Source: JBBRGG01 sp038240875 (GTDB lineage Bacteria > Planctomycetota > Phycisphaerae > Phycisphaerales > UBA1924). Taken from it: a DNA stretch of 15,573 bases. The stretch lies in assembly GCA_038240875.1 (NCBI GenBank), contig JBBRGG010000060.1:1-15573 (forward strand). The letters run 5' to 3'. A program made the position numbers and the translations under genes. This document shows, one piece after another, positions 7,973-14,768 of this stretch (positions are counted from its first letter, which is position 1; the number at the start of each line of letters is the position of its first letter). The notes under the pieces were generated by a model that did no database searches, was not told where the DNA came from, and saw only the letters and a program-made list of their open reading frames with translations.

Positions 7973-7977
7973 GGGAG
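7973..7977 (+). promoter_or_regulatory. Ribosome binding site of the HDOD gene
   Basis: GGGAG lies 7 bases before the ATG at 7985 and supports that start. Confidence 0.7.
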
Positions 7978-7984
7978 TAAGCGC

Positions 7985-8869
7985 ATGACTGTTGTTAGCC
8001 AAGAACGTGAGCAGATCGTTTCCACCGCAATTCGCGAGATCAGCCACATCGCAACGTTGCCCGAGATCACGATGCGAATCGTTGAGCTCGTCGAAGATCC
8101 AAAATCAACCGCCCAAGATCTGCACAAGGTCATCAGCAACGATCCCGCGCTCTGCTCGCGGATCTTGAAGGTTGTCAACAGCTCGTTCTATGGCCTTCCC
8201 GGACAGATCGGCTCCATCAATCGCGCCATCGTCATGCTCGGGCTCAACGCCGTCAAGAATATCGCAATTGCCGCCAGCCTTGCCAAGCTCTTCCGAGGTG
8301 GCGAACTCACTGCCAACTTCTCCGCACGCGACCTTTGGACACACTCAAACGCTACCGCCGCAGCATCCAAAGTCCTCGCCAACACTCTCAAGCTCGGTTT
8401 GTCCGACGAGGCCTTCCTCGCCGGCCTCATCCACGACATCGGCATCATGGTTGAGATGCAGTACGACCGCAACAAGCTCATCGAAGTTTTGCGTGGCGTC
8501 GGCACCGACGCCGCAGGCATCCCCGCAAACGACATGCTCGCACTCGAAGTCACCACCTTCGGCGCAACCCATCAGGAATTTGGCGCGGGCCTCTGCGAAA
8601 AATGGCGATTCCCCAAGAGCCTCGCATTTGTCTGTGGCCATCACCACAACCCGCTTGCATTGCCCGAAGAAAACCGCGTCTTGCCGATGGTTGTCTACGT
8701 CGCCGACCGAATCGCCGCAGACGTCGCGGGCGGCTTTCGCCACGACCTTCGCAACACCGAGATCGATCCGCAGATTCTGTCCACGCTCAAGCTCACCAAC
8801 GAGAAGGTCAACGACATTCGCAACCAGCTCAAGAACAACCTCGCCGACCTGACCAGCATGCTCGGCTAA
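7985..8869 (+). CDS. HDOD-domain regulatory protein
   Basis: The 294-residue product is almost entirely one HDOD domain. Family features in order: LPEITMRIVELVEDP (25-39), the NDPALCSRILKVVNSSFYG block (52-70), INRAIVMLGLNAVKN (78-92), then the HD-like half with LWTHS (His120), AGLIHDIG (His150, Asp151), THQEFGAGLCEKWRFP (His196), GHHHNP (219-221) and VADR (Asp241). HDOD proteins are cytoplasmic regulators tied to cyclic-di-GMP, motility and stress signalling; most have no proven enzyme activity. Here the His/His-Asp/His/His/Asp positions of HD phosphohydrolases look largely retained, so metal binding is possible. There is no attached GGDEF, EAL, receiver or kinase domain, so this is a stand-alone type. 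It is a single gene. By eye its third codon positions are richer in C than those of the propeller gene, which may reflect higher expression. Confidence 0.92.
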   Translation: MTVVSQEREQIVSTAIREISHIATLPEITMRIVELVEDPKSTAQDLHKVISNDPALCSRILKVVNSSFYGLPGQIGSINRAIVMLGLNAVKNIAIAASLAKLFRGGELTANFSARDLWTHSNATAAASKVLANTLKLGLSDEAFLAGLIHDIGIMVEMQYDRNKLIEVLRGVGTDAAGIPANDMLALEVTTFGATHQEFGAGLCEKWRFPKSLAFVCGHHHNPLALPEENRVLPMVVYVADRIAADVAGGFRHDLRNTEIDPQILSTLKLTNEKVNDIRNQLKNNLADLTSMLG

Positions 8870-9141
8870 CCCGCCGCACAATCTCGCTCGACATGCTTCG
8901 GCGACCCAACGTCAACTAGGTTTGCAGCTCGTGTCCAACACGGCTCACACCTCGCAACAGACTCTCTCTTTCTCCCTCTGGGCGGACATACGGGAACGTG
9001 TGTTCGCCTGTTTGCGTTGACGAAGGCTCTTAGGTGATCGAAACTCGAATCTCAAGGCAATCAATCTCTTCACTGAGAATCCGCCGAGCAACCAACGCCC
9101 CAACTGTAACGAATATAGAGTGTGCACACCAACGCTCACGT

Positions 9142-9145
9142 GGAG
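9142..9145 (+). promoter_or_regulatory. Ribosome binding site that fixes the TroA-like start
   Basis: GGAG lies 6 bases before the ATG at 9152. A GTG at 9122 in the same frame has no comparable site. The rest of the 282-base gap 8870-9151 shows no gene, and no hairpin I would defend. Confidence 0.65.
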
Positions 9146-9151
9146 CCCTCG

Positions 9152-10363
9152 ATGCCATCCAAGAACACAGGCGGCCAATTCACTCACACGCACGCTCACA
9201 CGCCAGCCATAAGCGTACCGTACCTGCTCGCATGCCTTGCTTGCGCCGGACTGGTGGCTTCCTTTACGTGGGCTGATGAACCAAACCCGACAACACAACC
9301 TGCACTACCAGCACAGTTTGCACAACCAGCGCAGCCCGCGCAAGCATCACAGCCCGCACAGGCCACCGTCGCCGTTGCCGACTGGGTCGCCGCAGACGTG
9401 CTCGCGCTGATTGCTTCGATTCCTCAGAATCCAATTCCTACTCCCACTTCCAACCTATTGCCCCCAACTTCCCCCGCTACTACTTCACCAACCTCATCAC
9501 CAACCTCATCACCAACCTCATCACCAACCAAAAGCACCGCCAAATCAATCTCGCTCGCCGCCCGAATCGTGCGCGTTGATCTAGGCTCGCAAGGCTTACC
9601 ACTTACTGCTTCATCGCGTGCCGCACTTGATGCCGCTGGCGTTTTCGTCGCTACCAACGCACGACCCGACATCGCCGACGTCGCCCTTGAACTCACCTCC
9701 AACAAGCCTGTCTGGCTCGATGAATCTATCGCGCCGCAACTTCGCGTAAAACGTGCCGACAAATCTATCGAGCCTGCATATTGGCAAGATGCCGCCTTGC
9801 TCTCGCGCACGATTCTACTCGCCCGCAAAGCGCTCACCACCGCCGACCCAGCCAACGCCGACGCATACACGGCACAATCTCGCTTTGTCCGTGATCGATT
9901 CGTCGCGCTCAACGATGATCTTCTTCGCATCTACTCGCCCATTCCCAGGCAGTCGCGCGTGCTCATCGTCGGCGCCCAAGGCCTAGGCAATCTCGCACGT
10001 GGATACGAATTCAAGTTACTCATCGTTCCTAGCGAGTTTACTTCTAAAGATGGCTCCAAAGCGATGGACGACCTCGCGAGTCTGGTTGTTTCACAACAAA
10101 TTCCCGCGGTATTTCCCGTTGACGCCGCACCAAACCCAGGCGTCGCCGAGCTTGTGTCCCGCGTGCAGCGCAAGGGCGACTCGATAGCAATCGCCCCGGC
10201 TCTTTACATCAACATGCCACTCGCAACCGTTACAAACGCGCCAGGCGCAGTCGAACGAACCCTGCGTCACAACGCCAACACTATCGCCGCAGCCCTCACG
10301 CCTAAAGCCTCGCTCTTCGTTAATCCAAATACTCGCCCAGCCGCGCCAGCTTCACCCAAGTAA
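9152..10363 (+). CDS. Exported ZnuA/TroA-like protein lacking the metal-binding histidines
   Basis: The ATG at 9152 gives 403 residues. Residues about 20-41 form a signal peptide, followed by a Gln/Pro/Ala-rich stretch (45-72) and a Ser/Pro/Thr linker (96-127). Residues about 130-390 follow the order of cluster A-I substrate-binding proteins (ZnuA/TroA/PsaA), periplasmic Zn or Mn carriers: LPLTASSRAALDAAGVFVATN (149-169) sits where HxFEPSPxD is expected, IEPAYWQDA (206-214) where DPHxWLDP is expected, then ADPANADAYTAQ (231-242), typical of the connecting helix, and VLIVGAQGLGNLARGYEFKLL (270-290) where the third His block (HDAFGYF) is expected. All three His positions are replaced. It may therefore bind something else or have a structural role. 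No ABC permease or ATPase is adjacent. The fold call is an inference from motif order and moderately sure. Confidence 0.6.
   Translation: MPSKNTGGQFTHTHAHTPAISVPYLLACLACAGLVASFTWADEPNPTTQPALPAQFAQPAQPAQASQPAQATVAVADWVAADVLALIASIPQNPIPTPTSNLLPPTSPATTSPTSSPTSSPTSSPTKSTAKSISLAARIVRVDLGSQGLPLTASSRAALDAAGVFVATNARPDIADVALELTSNKPVWLDESIAPQLRVKRADKSIEPAYWQDAALLSRTILLARKALTTADPANADAYTAQSRFVRDRFVALNDDLLRIYSPIPRQSRVLIVGAQGLGNLARGYEFKLLIVPSEFTSKDGSKAMDDLASLVVSQQIPAVFPVDAAPNPGVAELVSRVQRKGDSIAIAPALYINMPLATVTNAPGAVERTLRHNANTIAAALTPKASLFVNPNTRPAAPASPK
9486..9528. repeat. 12-bp tandem repeat, about 3.6 copies, in TroA-like gene
   Basis: The unit CACCAACCTCAT is repeated exactly at 9486-9497, 9498-9509 and 9510-9521, then partly at 9522-9528. 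It codes for repeated SPTS in the linker between signal peptide and folded domain. Perfect identity at DNA level points to recent slippage. Confidence 0.9.
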
Positions 10364-10424
10364 TCAAATCAGCAAAGCACTTCGGCGAGCACATCAATAA
10401 CCACAACAGCAAGCAAATTCGTCC

Positions 10425-12557
10425 TTACGCCTTGGGAACTTCGCCACGCAGCGATGCCGCGATTGCGATTTCTTGAAGTCGTATGCTCGCGCGATCAAGC
10501 GCGTCTTTTGCCGAATGAAACGCCGACGCATCAACACTGCGCCAATCAACGCGCGCCCGATCAACAAAGTTCTTGACACGCGCCAAATGTTCATCAAGCT
10601 CGGCCTTGTACTCTGACTCAAGCCTCGTTCCCGCTTTCTCAACCCGCGCTATTCCTTCGCTGATCCACTTCATATCCAGCGTCGCGTTTGCGATCAGGTC
10701 AACCACACGATGCCGATTCATGTCCTCGCGCGCGTGCGTCAAGCTATCGCGCTCGATGCGTTCAACATCTTCGATCGACAACCCATGATTCGGCACAACC
10801 TGCAACCGCGCTCGCTTGCCGCTTCTCCGCTCAAGCGCAGACGCGGTCAGCACGCCATTGGCATCAACCAAGAATACAACCTCAACTTGCGGAATCCCCG
10901 CGGGCATAGGCGAGATCCCACGCAAGCGAAACTCACCTAGCTTTCGGCAGTCTTCCGCCATCTCGCGCTCTCCCTGATACACCGTTAATCGAATCGACGT
11001 CTGCCCATCCACGCTCGTCGAAAACATCTCCGTCGCCCGCGCTGGCACCGGGCTGTTCCGCAACACCAGCTTCGCAACCGCGCCGCCCATCGTCTCAATC
11101 CCCAGCGAAAGTGGGATCACATCGAGCAAAAGCGTCCCCTTTGCGCTCCCGCTCAACACCCCGGCTTGGACCGCCGCCCCAAGCGCAACAACAGTGTCAG
11201 GATCCAGCGCGGTATAAGGCTCAATCCCAAAGTGTGACGCAACTCGCGCCCGCACCAGCGGTATCCGCGTCGATCCACCCACCATTACCACAGCATCAAG
11301 CCCGTGCACCGATCCATCCGCACGCGTGAGCGCTAGCCTTGCGTCGCGCATCGCAGCCTCACAACATGCAATCGTGCGATCAACATACGACGCGATCATG
11401 CCTTCAAACTCATCACGCAGAAACACGCGGCGGTACACCATCGGCTCGCCGACTTGCTCACCATTTCCTACACGTGTTCCTAGTTCAATTGCCACCTCAG
11501 CGCGATCAAGCTCCGAGAGCGTGATCTTGATCTGTTCCGCAAGCGCGAGCAGCGAACGTCTTGCTTCAATTGGCAATAATTCCTCGGCAGCTGCGCCATC
11601 CGTCGAATTTGGCGTACTCGCCCCAACATCATCGCCCGCCAACATCGCGACAATCTCGCGCTTCATCGTCGCGACAAGCGCATAATCGAAATCATCACCG
11701 CCCAGCCGCGTATCGCCCGAGGTCGATAGCACCTGATACACCGCGCCGCCTGCGCGCGTTTGATTGCCATCCTCAACGCCCATATCCGGCAAATCGTTGG
11801 AAATAATGCGAAGAATCGACACGTCAAAGGTGCCGCCACCAAGATCAAAGACTGCCACTACACGTTCTGCATTCTTGTTACTCTCCGCGCCTCTTGCCGT
11901 GCCATTTGCCGCTGCACGCAGCCCGATGCCATACGCCAGCGCCGCCGCCGTCGGCTCAGGCACGATGCGAACCACATCAAGCCCCGCTAGCCTTCCCGCG
12001 ATCCGAGTTGCCTGCCTTTGCGCGTCGTCAAAGTACGCTGGCACCGTGATCACCGCCTTGCGCACGCTCCGCCCCAGCGCCCGCTCAGCCTGCGCTTTCA
12101 ACGCCCTCAACACCTCGGCGGAAACTTCCTCAGGCGACACTACTCGTTCCGCACTCGCCCCGCTCGCAGGAATCACAACCCGAGCCGTGTCCCGCTCACC
12201 CGCTTCAACTCGATACGTCAAAAACGCGAGATCATTCGCCGCATCCGCCACACTACGGCCCATCAGCCGCTTCACGCTACTGATCGTCGTCGCTGGGAAT
12301 TCCGGCGCGCGAACCTTTGCATCTTCACCGACAATCGTCCCGCCCGTTTCATACCGCACCACGCTCGGCAACAACATCCGCCCCTGCGCATCAGGCAAAA
12401 TCCTTGGCATGCCTTCTGCGAAGATCGCCACCAGGCTGTTGGTCGTCCCAAGATCGATGCCGACGATCACCTCAGATAACGGCTCAGATTGCGGCTCGGC
12501 TAGCGAGTTGGCCTGCGAGTTGGCATTCTTCGTGGTTGGTTGCTGTGCGTCATCCAT
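10425..12557 (-). CDS. Hsp70-family chaperone, HscA-like
   Basis: This encodes 710 residues with a full Hsp70 layout. The ATPase domain shows GIDLGTTNS (33-41), VPAYFDDAQRQATR (172-185), VPEPTAAALAYG (199-210), FDLGGGTFDVSIL (237-249) and VMVGGSTRIP (424-433). The substrate-binding domain starts at about 475 (LLLDVIPLSLGIETMGG), followed by a helical lid to 710. SVKRLMGRS (94-102), the block DGQTSIRLTVYQGEREMAED (517-536) and the lid ERIERDSLTHAREDM are closer to HscA than to DnaK, and there is no DnaK-type acidic or Gly-Gly-Met C-terminus. HscA hydrolyses ATP to help transfer Fe-S clusters from IscU with the J-protein HscB; neither partner nor any isc gene is nearby, so a more general role is possible. 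Odd points are a polar 29-residue N-terminal extension and inserts at about 213-232 and 252-274. No Shine-Dalgarno precedes the start. The Hsp70 call is certain; the HscA subtype is probable. Confidence 0.93.
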   Translation of the reverse strand: MDDAQQPTTKNANSQANSLAEPQSEPLSEVIVGIDLGTTNSLVAIFAEGMPRILPDAQGRMLLPSVVRYETGGTIVGEDAKVRAPEFPATTISSVKRLMGRSVADAANDLAFLTYRVEAGERDTARVVIPASGASAERVVSPEEVSAEVLRALKAQAERALGRSVRKAVITVPAYFDDAQRQATRIAGRLAGLDVVRIVPEPTAAALAYGIGLRAAANGTARGAESNKNAERVVAVFDLGGGTFDVSILRIISNDLPDMGVEDGNQTRAGGAVYQVLSTSGDTRLGGDDFDYALVATMKREIVAMLAGDDVGASTPNSTDGAAAEELLPIEARRSLLALAEQIKITLSELDRAEVAIELGTRVGNGEQVGEPMVYRRVFLRDEFEGMIASYVDRTIACCEAAMRDARLALTRADGSVHGLDAVVMVGGSTRIPLVRARVASHFGIEPYTALDPDTVVALGAAVQAGVLSGSAKGTLLLDVIPLSLGIETMGGAVAKLVLRNSPVPARATEMFSTSVDGQTSIRLTVYQGEREMAEDCRKLGEFRLRGISPMPAGIPQVEVVFLVDANGVLTASALERRSGKRARLQVVPNHGLSIEDVERIERDSLTHAREDMNRHRVVDLIANATLDMKWISEGIARVEKAGTRLESEYKAELDEHLARVKNFVDRARVDWRSVDASAFHSAKDALDRASIRLQEIAIAASLRGEVPKA

Positions 12558-12590
12558 GGACTACAACACTACGCGCGAAACCGAACCCGC

Positions 12591-12620
12591 CCCACGCCGC
12601 CCCACGCCGCCCCACGCCGC
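12591..12620. repeat. Three exact 10-bp direct repeats upstream of the Hsp70 gene
   Basis: CCCACGCCGC occurs three times end to end (12591-12600, 12601-12610, 12611-12620), followed by further CCG-rich sequence to about 12630. It is non-coding and lies 34-63 bases before the Hsp70 start, so it is either in the 5' leader or at the promoter. On the transcribed strand it reads GCGGCGTGGG. It could be a regulator-binding array, a structured leader or simple slippage. Confidence 0.75.
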
Positions 12621-12660
12621 CCCGCCGCCGCTCCATTTCGCGAACTCGAATCCGACTTAA

Positions 12661-12680
12661 TATCCAGACTGTCTTGGATA
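12661..12680. other. Dyad TATCCA-N8-TGGATA
   Basis: Perfect 6-bp arms at 12661-12666 and 12675-12680 lie in the 210-base gap between the DUF4340 stop and the Hsp70 start. No T-run follows, so an operator is as likely as a terminator. I saw no heat-shock CIRCE element here. The stretch 12681-12767 is AT-richer and probably contains the Hsp70 promoter, but no clear -35/-10 pair was found. Confidence 0.3.
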
Positions 12681-12767
12681 CCTTCACTCTCCGAGAGACA
12701 GGCTTTGCATACTTTCTTTGCTCAACTACGCCCGTCTTTATGTGTGATTCGTATATTTCATTTACAA

Positions 12768-14768
12768 TCAAGGCTTAGTTACTATCGGTGGCAGCAACTG
12801 GTCCTCGGGCGACGCCGCCGGGCTCGTAGCGGGATTCGTCGCCGGACTCGTTGGCAGGTTCTCGGCCGGGCTCGTCGCAGGAACCGTTGGTAGGTTCGGC
12901 TGCACACCCACAGGCATTACCGGCTCCTTTGCCGAAGTACTAGCTGGAGTGCCACTTGGTGCCGCGACAGGCAATCTTGGACCATGCGTCGGCGAAGGCG
13001 TCAGCACATCCTCCATCGTCGGCGTCAACTGCTTTCCCTTAAACGCGTTCACCCGAAACACCCAAGGCGTCAACCTTGCGTTCAACTTCGCAACTTCCGC
13101 CGACGCCTTTTCAACCGCAATAATACGTACCAGATCGGTCTCGACTCGAGCTAAATTCGCGCCAGCGCCCGACTTGTTTCCCACTCCTTCAAGCTCATTG
13201 CCCGCAACCTCAGGCAACGGCTCATCAATCGAAATCTCACCCTGCGCATTCGCAGCCGGCGCACTCAAAGCCGGCTCTTTCAAAGCCGGCTCATTCAAAG
13301 CTGGCCCAGTGGTTGTCAAACTCGTCGACACTGTTCTCGTCGTCGCCAAGCCGCCCACACCCGGATCGAGAAACTCTGATTCAACAAACGCATCAAACGC
13401 GACCCACCACTCGCGATCATTCTGGCTCGAATCACTGTTTGGATCCGCCACAGAATCCGAAGCAGCATCAGTCGCCGTTTCAGACGCTGGCTTGCCGCCT
13501 GTCGCACCTGTAGCAATACTCACAACTCGCGCGCGAATCACCACATGATCAAACGTCGTCATCGTGTACGTGGTTGCATCAGCAAAGTCGATCGCCTTGT
13601 CGGCGTCGCCAACCCCATCCTTCGCCTCATCTTTCTTCACACGCCGCACATCTTCGAGCGTCACAAAGCTCAGCGCGCTACCGATCCGCGATAACTCGGT
13701 TTCATCCTTGACCGTTCTGCCACCTTGCGCGTTCTCAACCACGAAGACTGCCTCTTTCGCGCTCGCGCGCGAGAGCACCAGTGCCTCACTCAACAAAACC
13801 CCACTCGCCGAAGATGTGCTATTTTGCGTACGAATCTCAACCTTGCGAATCCGCGCACCAGCCAAATCAAGTACCGTTCGATCAACCCAAGACGTTGGCC
13901 TCGAATCAACCGGGAACCGACCCGACACAACATACGACTGTGCCTCGCCCGCGCGCCGAACAAAGCGTGCAAACTCGCCTCCCACACCACCACCCACGCC
14001 ACTCCCACCAGCCGCCCCAGCAGCAGCCCCAGCAGCAGCCCCAGCAGCCGAAGTTGAGTTGCCCACGATCAACCCTGCGAGTACGTTCCCCTTCATATCC
14101 AACGCTTCCAACATCACACTCGTGGCTTCCGCCGAAGCCGGGTCTTCAACGCCGATGGCTTGATATCGCGCAGATATCGCTGTCTTTTGACCAAGCACTT
14201 TCGCATCAACCAGCGACCGAAACGTGTCGCGAACGCGATCTAGATTCGCCGGATATCCACCGAGTGTTTCCACTTGCCAGCCTCGTTCGCCATCTCTATC
14301 CACTTTGGTTTTCGCACCGCCTTCACCCCCGCCCTCACCCACGCCTTCACCCCTGCCTTCACCCTCATGCACATCTGCATTTGCCGCATTTCTGCGCACC
14401 AACGCAACCATCTCCCCTTGCGTAAACCGTAACGCCACCACCTCCGCAGCTCGACCACGCAGCCCAGGAAACACATACGCACCAATCTCCAGCGGCCCAG
14501 AATAAACCTGAGTGCCACCACCCTCAACTCCACCCGAAATACCACCCAAAGCCGAACCAGAATTCTCGCCCGACTTATTCATCTTCGCTTGGCTACCCGC
14601 GCTCGTGCCCGAACCCGCACGTGCACCATCGCTCGAACCCGCGCTCGTACCTTGCTTTGCTTGCAAATTGCCTTGCGTTTTAGAACCCCGCGGCGTCGTC
14701 ACAAAGTACCCAAGCACCAGCACGATCGCCGTCGCGCCCGCGAGCAACATCAATGTTCTAGGGTTCAT
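12768..14768 (-). CDS. DUF4340-domain membrane-anchored protein of an ABC transporter cluster
   Basis: The 666-residue protein has one N-terminal transmembrane helix (about 5-24, LMLLAGATAIVLVLGYFV) and should otherwise be extracytoplasmic. A Gly/Ser-rich linker (26-90) leads into a DUF4340-like region at about 98-330: VFPGLRGRAAEVVALRF (99-115), GWQVETLGGYPANLDRVRDT (163-182), AKVLGQKTAISARYQAIGVE (189-208), then SWVDRTVLDL (293-302). DUF4340 proteins are usually encoded next to GldG-like subunits, as here, and are thought to be accessory parts of ABC-2 exporters. The start overlaps the stop of the GldG-like gene as ATGA and has GGAGG 6 bases upstream. The protein is longer than usual for the domain because of low-complexity inserts: a Gly/Glu run at 135-152, an Ala/Gly run at 239-264, PALNEPALKEPALSAP near residue 490, and a Pro/Thr/Ser C-terminal tail. 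Its transported substrate is unknown. Confidence 0.8.
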   Translation of the reverse strand: MNPRTLMLLAGATAIVLVLGYFVTTPRGSKTQGNLQAKQGTSAGSSDGARAGSGTSAGSQAKMNKSGENSGSALGGISGGVEGGGTQVYSGPLEIGAYVFPGLRGRAAEVVALRFTQGEMVALVRRNAANADVHEGEGRGEGVGEGGGEGGAKTKVDRDGERGWQVETLGGYPANLDRVRDTFRSLVDAKVLGQKTAISARYQAIGVEDPASAEATSVMLEALDMKGNVLAGLIVGNSTSAAGAAAGAAAGAAGGSGVGGGVGGEFARFVRRAGEAQSYVVSGRFPVDSRPTSWVDRTVLDLAGARIRKVEIRTQNSTSSASGVLLSEALVLSRASAKEAVFVVENAQGGRTVKDETELSRIGSALSFVTLEDVRRVKKDEAKDGVGDADKAIDFADATTYTMTTFDHVVIRARVVSIATGATGGKPASETATDAASDSVADPNSDSSQNDREWWVAFDAFVESEFLDPGVGGLATTRTVSTSLTTTGPALNEPALKEPALSAPAANAQGEISIDEPLPEVAGNELEGVGNKSGAGANLARVETDLVRIIAVEKASAEVAKLNARLTPWVFRVNAFKGKQLTPTMEDVLTPSPTHGPRLPVAAPSGTPASTSAKEPVMPVGVQPNLPTVPATSPAENLPTSPATNPATSPAASPEDQLLPPIVTKP
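13265..13309. repeat. 15-bp tandem repeat, 3 copies, in the DUF4340 gene
   Basis: Copies at 13265-13279, 13280-13294 and 13295-13309 are based on TCAAAGCCGGCTCTT; the third has diverged at four bases. On the minus strand they code for a PALxE pentapeptide repeated three times. Confidence 0.8.
14015..14048. repeat. 12-bp tandem repeat, about 2.8 copies, in the DUF4340 gene
   Basis: CCCCAGCAGCAG is repeated at 14015-14026, 14027-14038 and, incompletely, 14039-14048. On the minus strand it codes for the GAAA repeats of the Ala/Gly linker. Confidence 0.8.

Larger units (their letters stand above)
7576..7984. other. 409-base divergent intergenic region
   Basis: This gap separates the starts of the PEP-CTERM-like gene (minus) and the HDOD gene (plus), so it should hold both promoters. 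I found both ribosome binding sites and one short inverted repeat (7735-7765) but no convincing -35/-10 pair. Short frames inside it lack ribosome binding sites and recognisable products. The part around 7660-7740 is visibly more AT-rich than its flanks. Confidence 0.6.

Noticed and set aside
8172..8852. 226-codon plus-strand frame inside the HDOD gene
   Set aside because: It is a +1-phase shadow of a clear HDOD domain; the product is Ser/Thr/Pro/Arg-rich with no structure.
8945..9298. Minus-strand frame of 117 codons across the gap before the TroA-like gene
   Set aside because: It overlaps the supported start and signal peptide of the TroA-like gene, and no motif is visible.
11764..12660. 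Long open frame of 298 codons antisense to the Hsp70 gene
   Set aside because: It mirrors conserved Hsp70 ATPase coding sequence and its translation is low-complexity Ala/Ser/Arg/Thr without domain features.
12661..12680. Intrinsic terminator for the DUF4340 gene
   Set aside because: The inverted repeat lies about 90 bases after the stop and is not followed by a T-run; kept only as a possible operator.
12949..14163. Two 199-codon plus-strand frames and several smaller ones over the DUF4340 gene
   Set aside because: They are antisense to a gene supported by family motifs, a ribosome binding site and ATGA coupling; their products are Ser/Pro/Ala-rich and unrecognisable.
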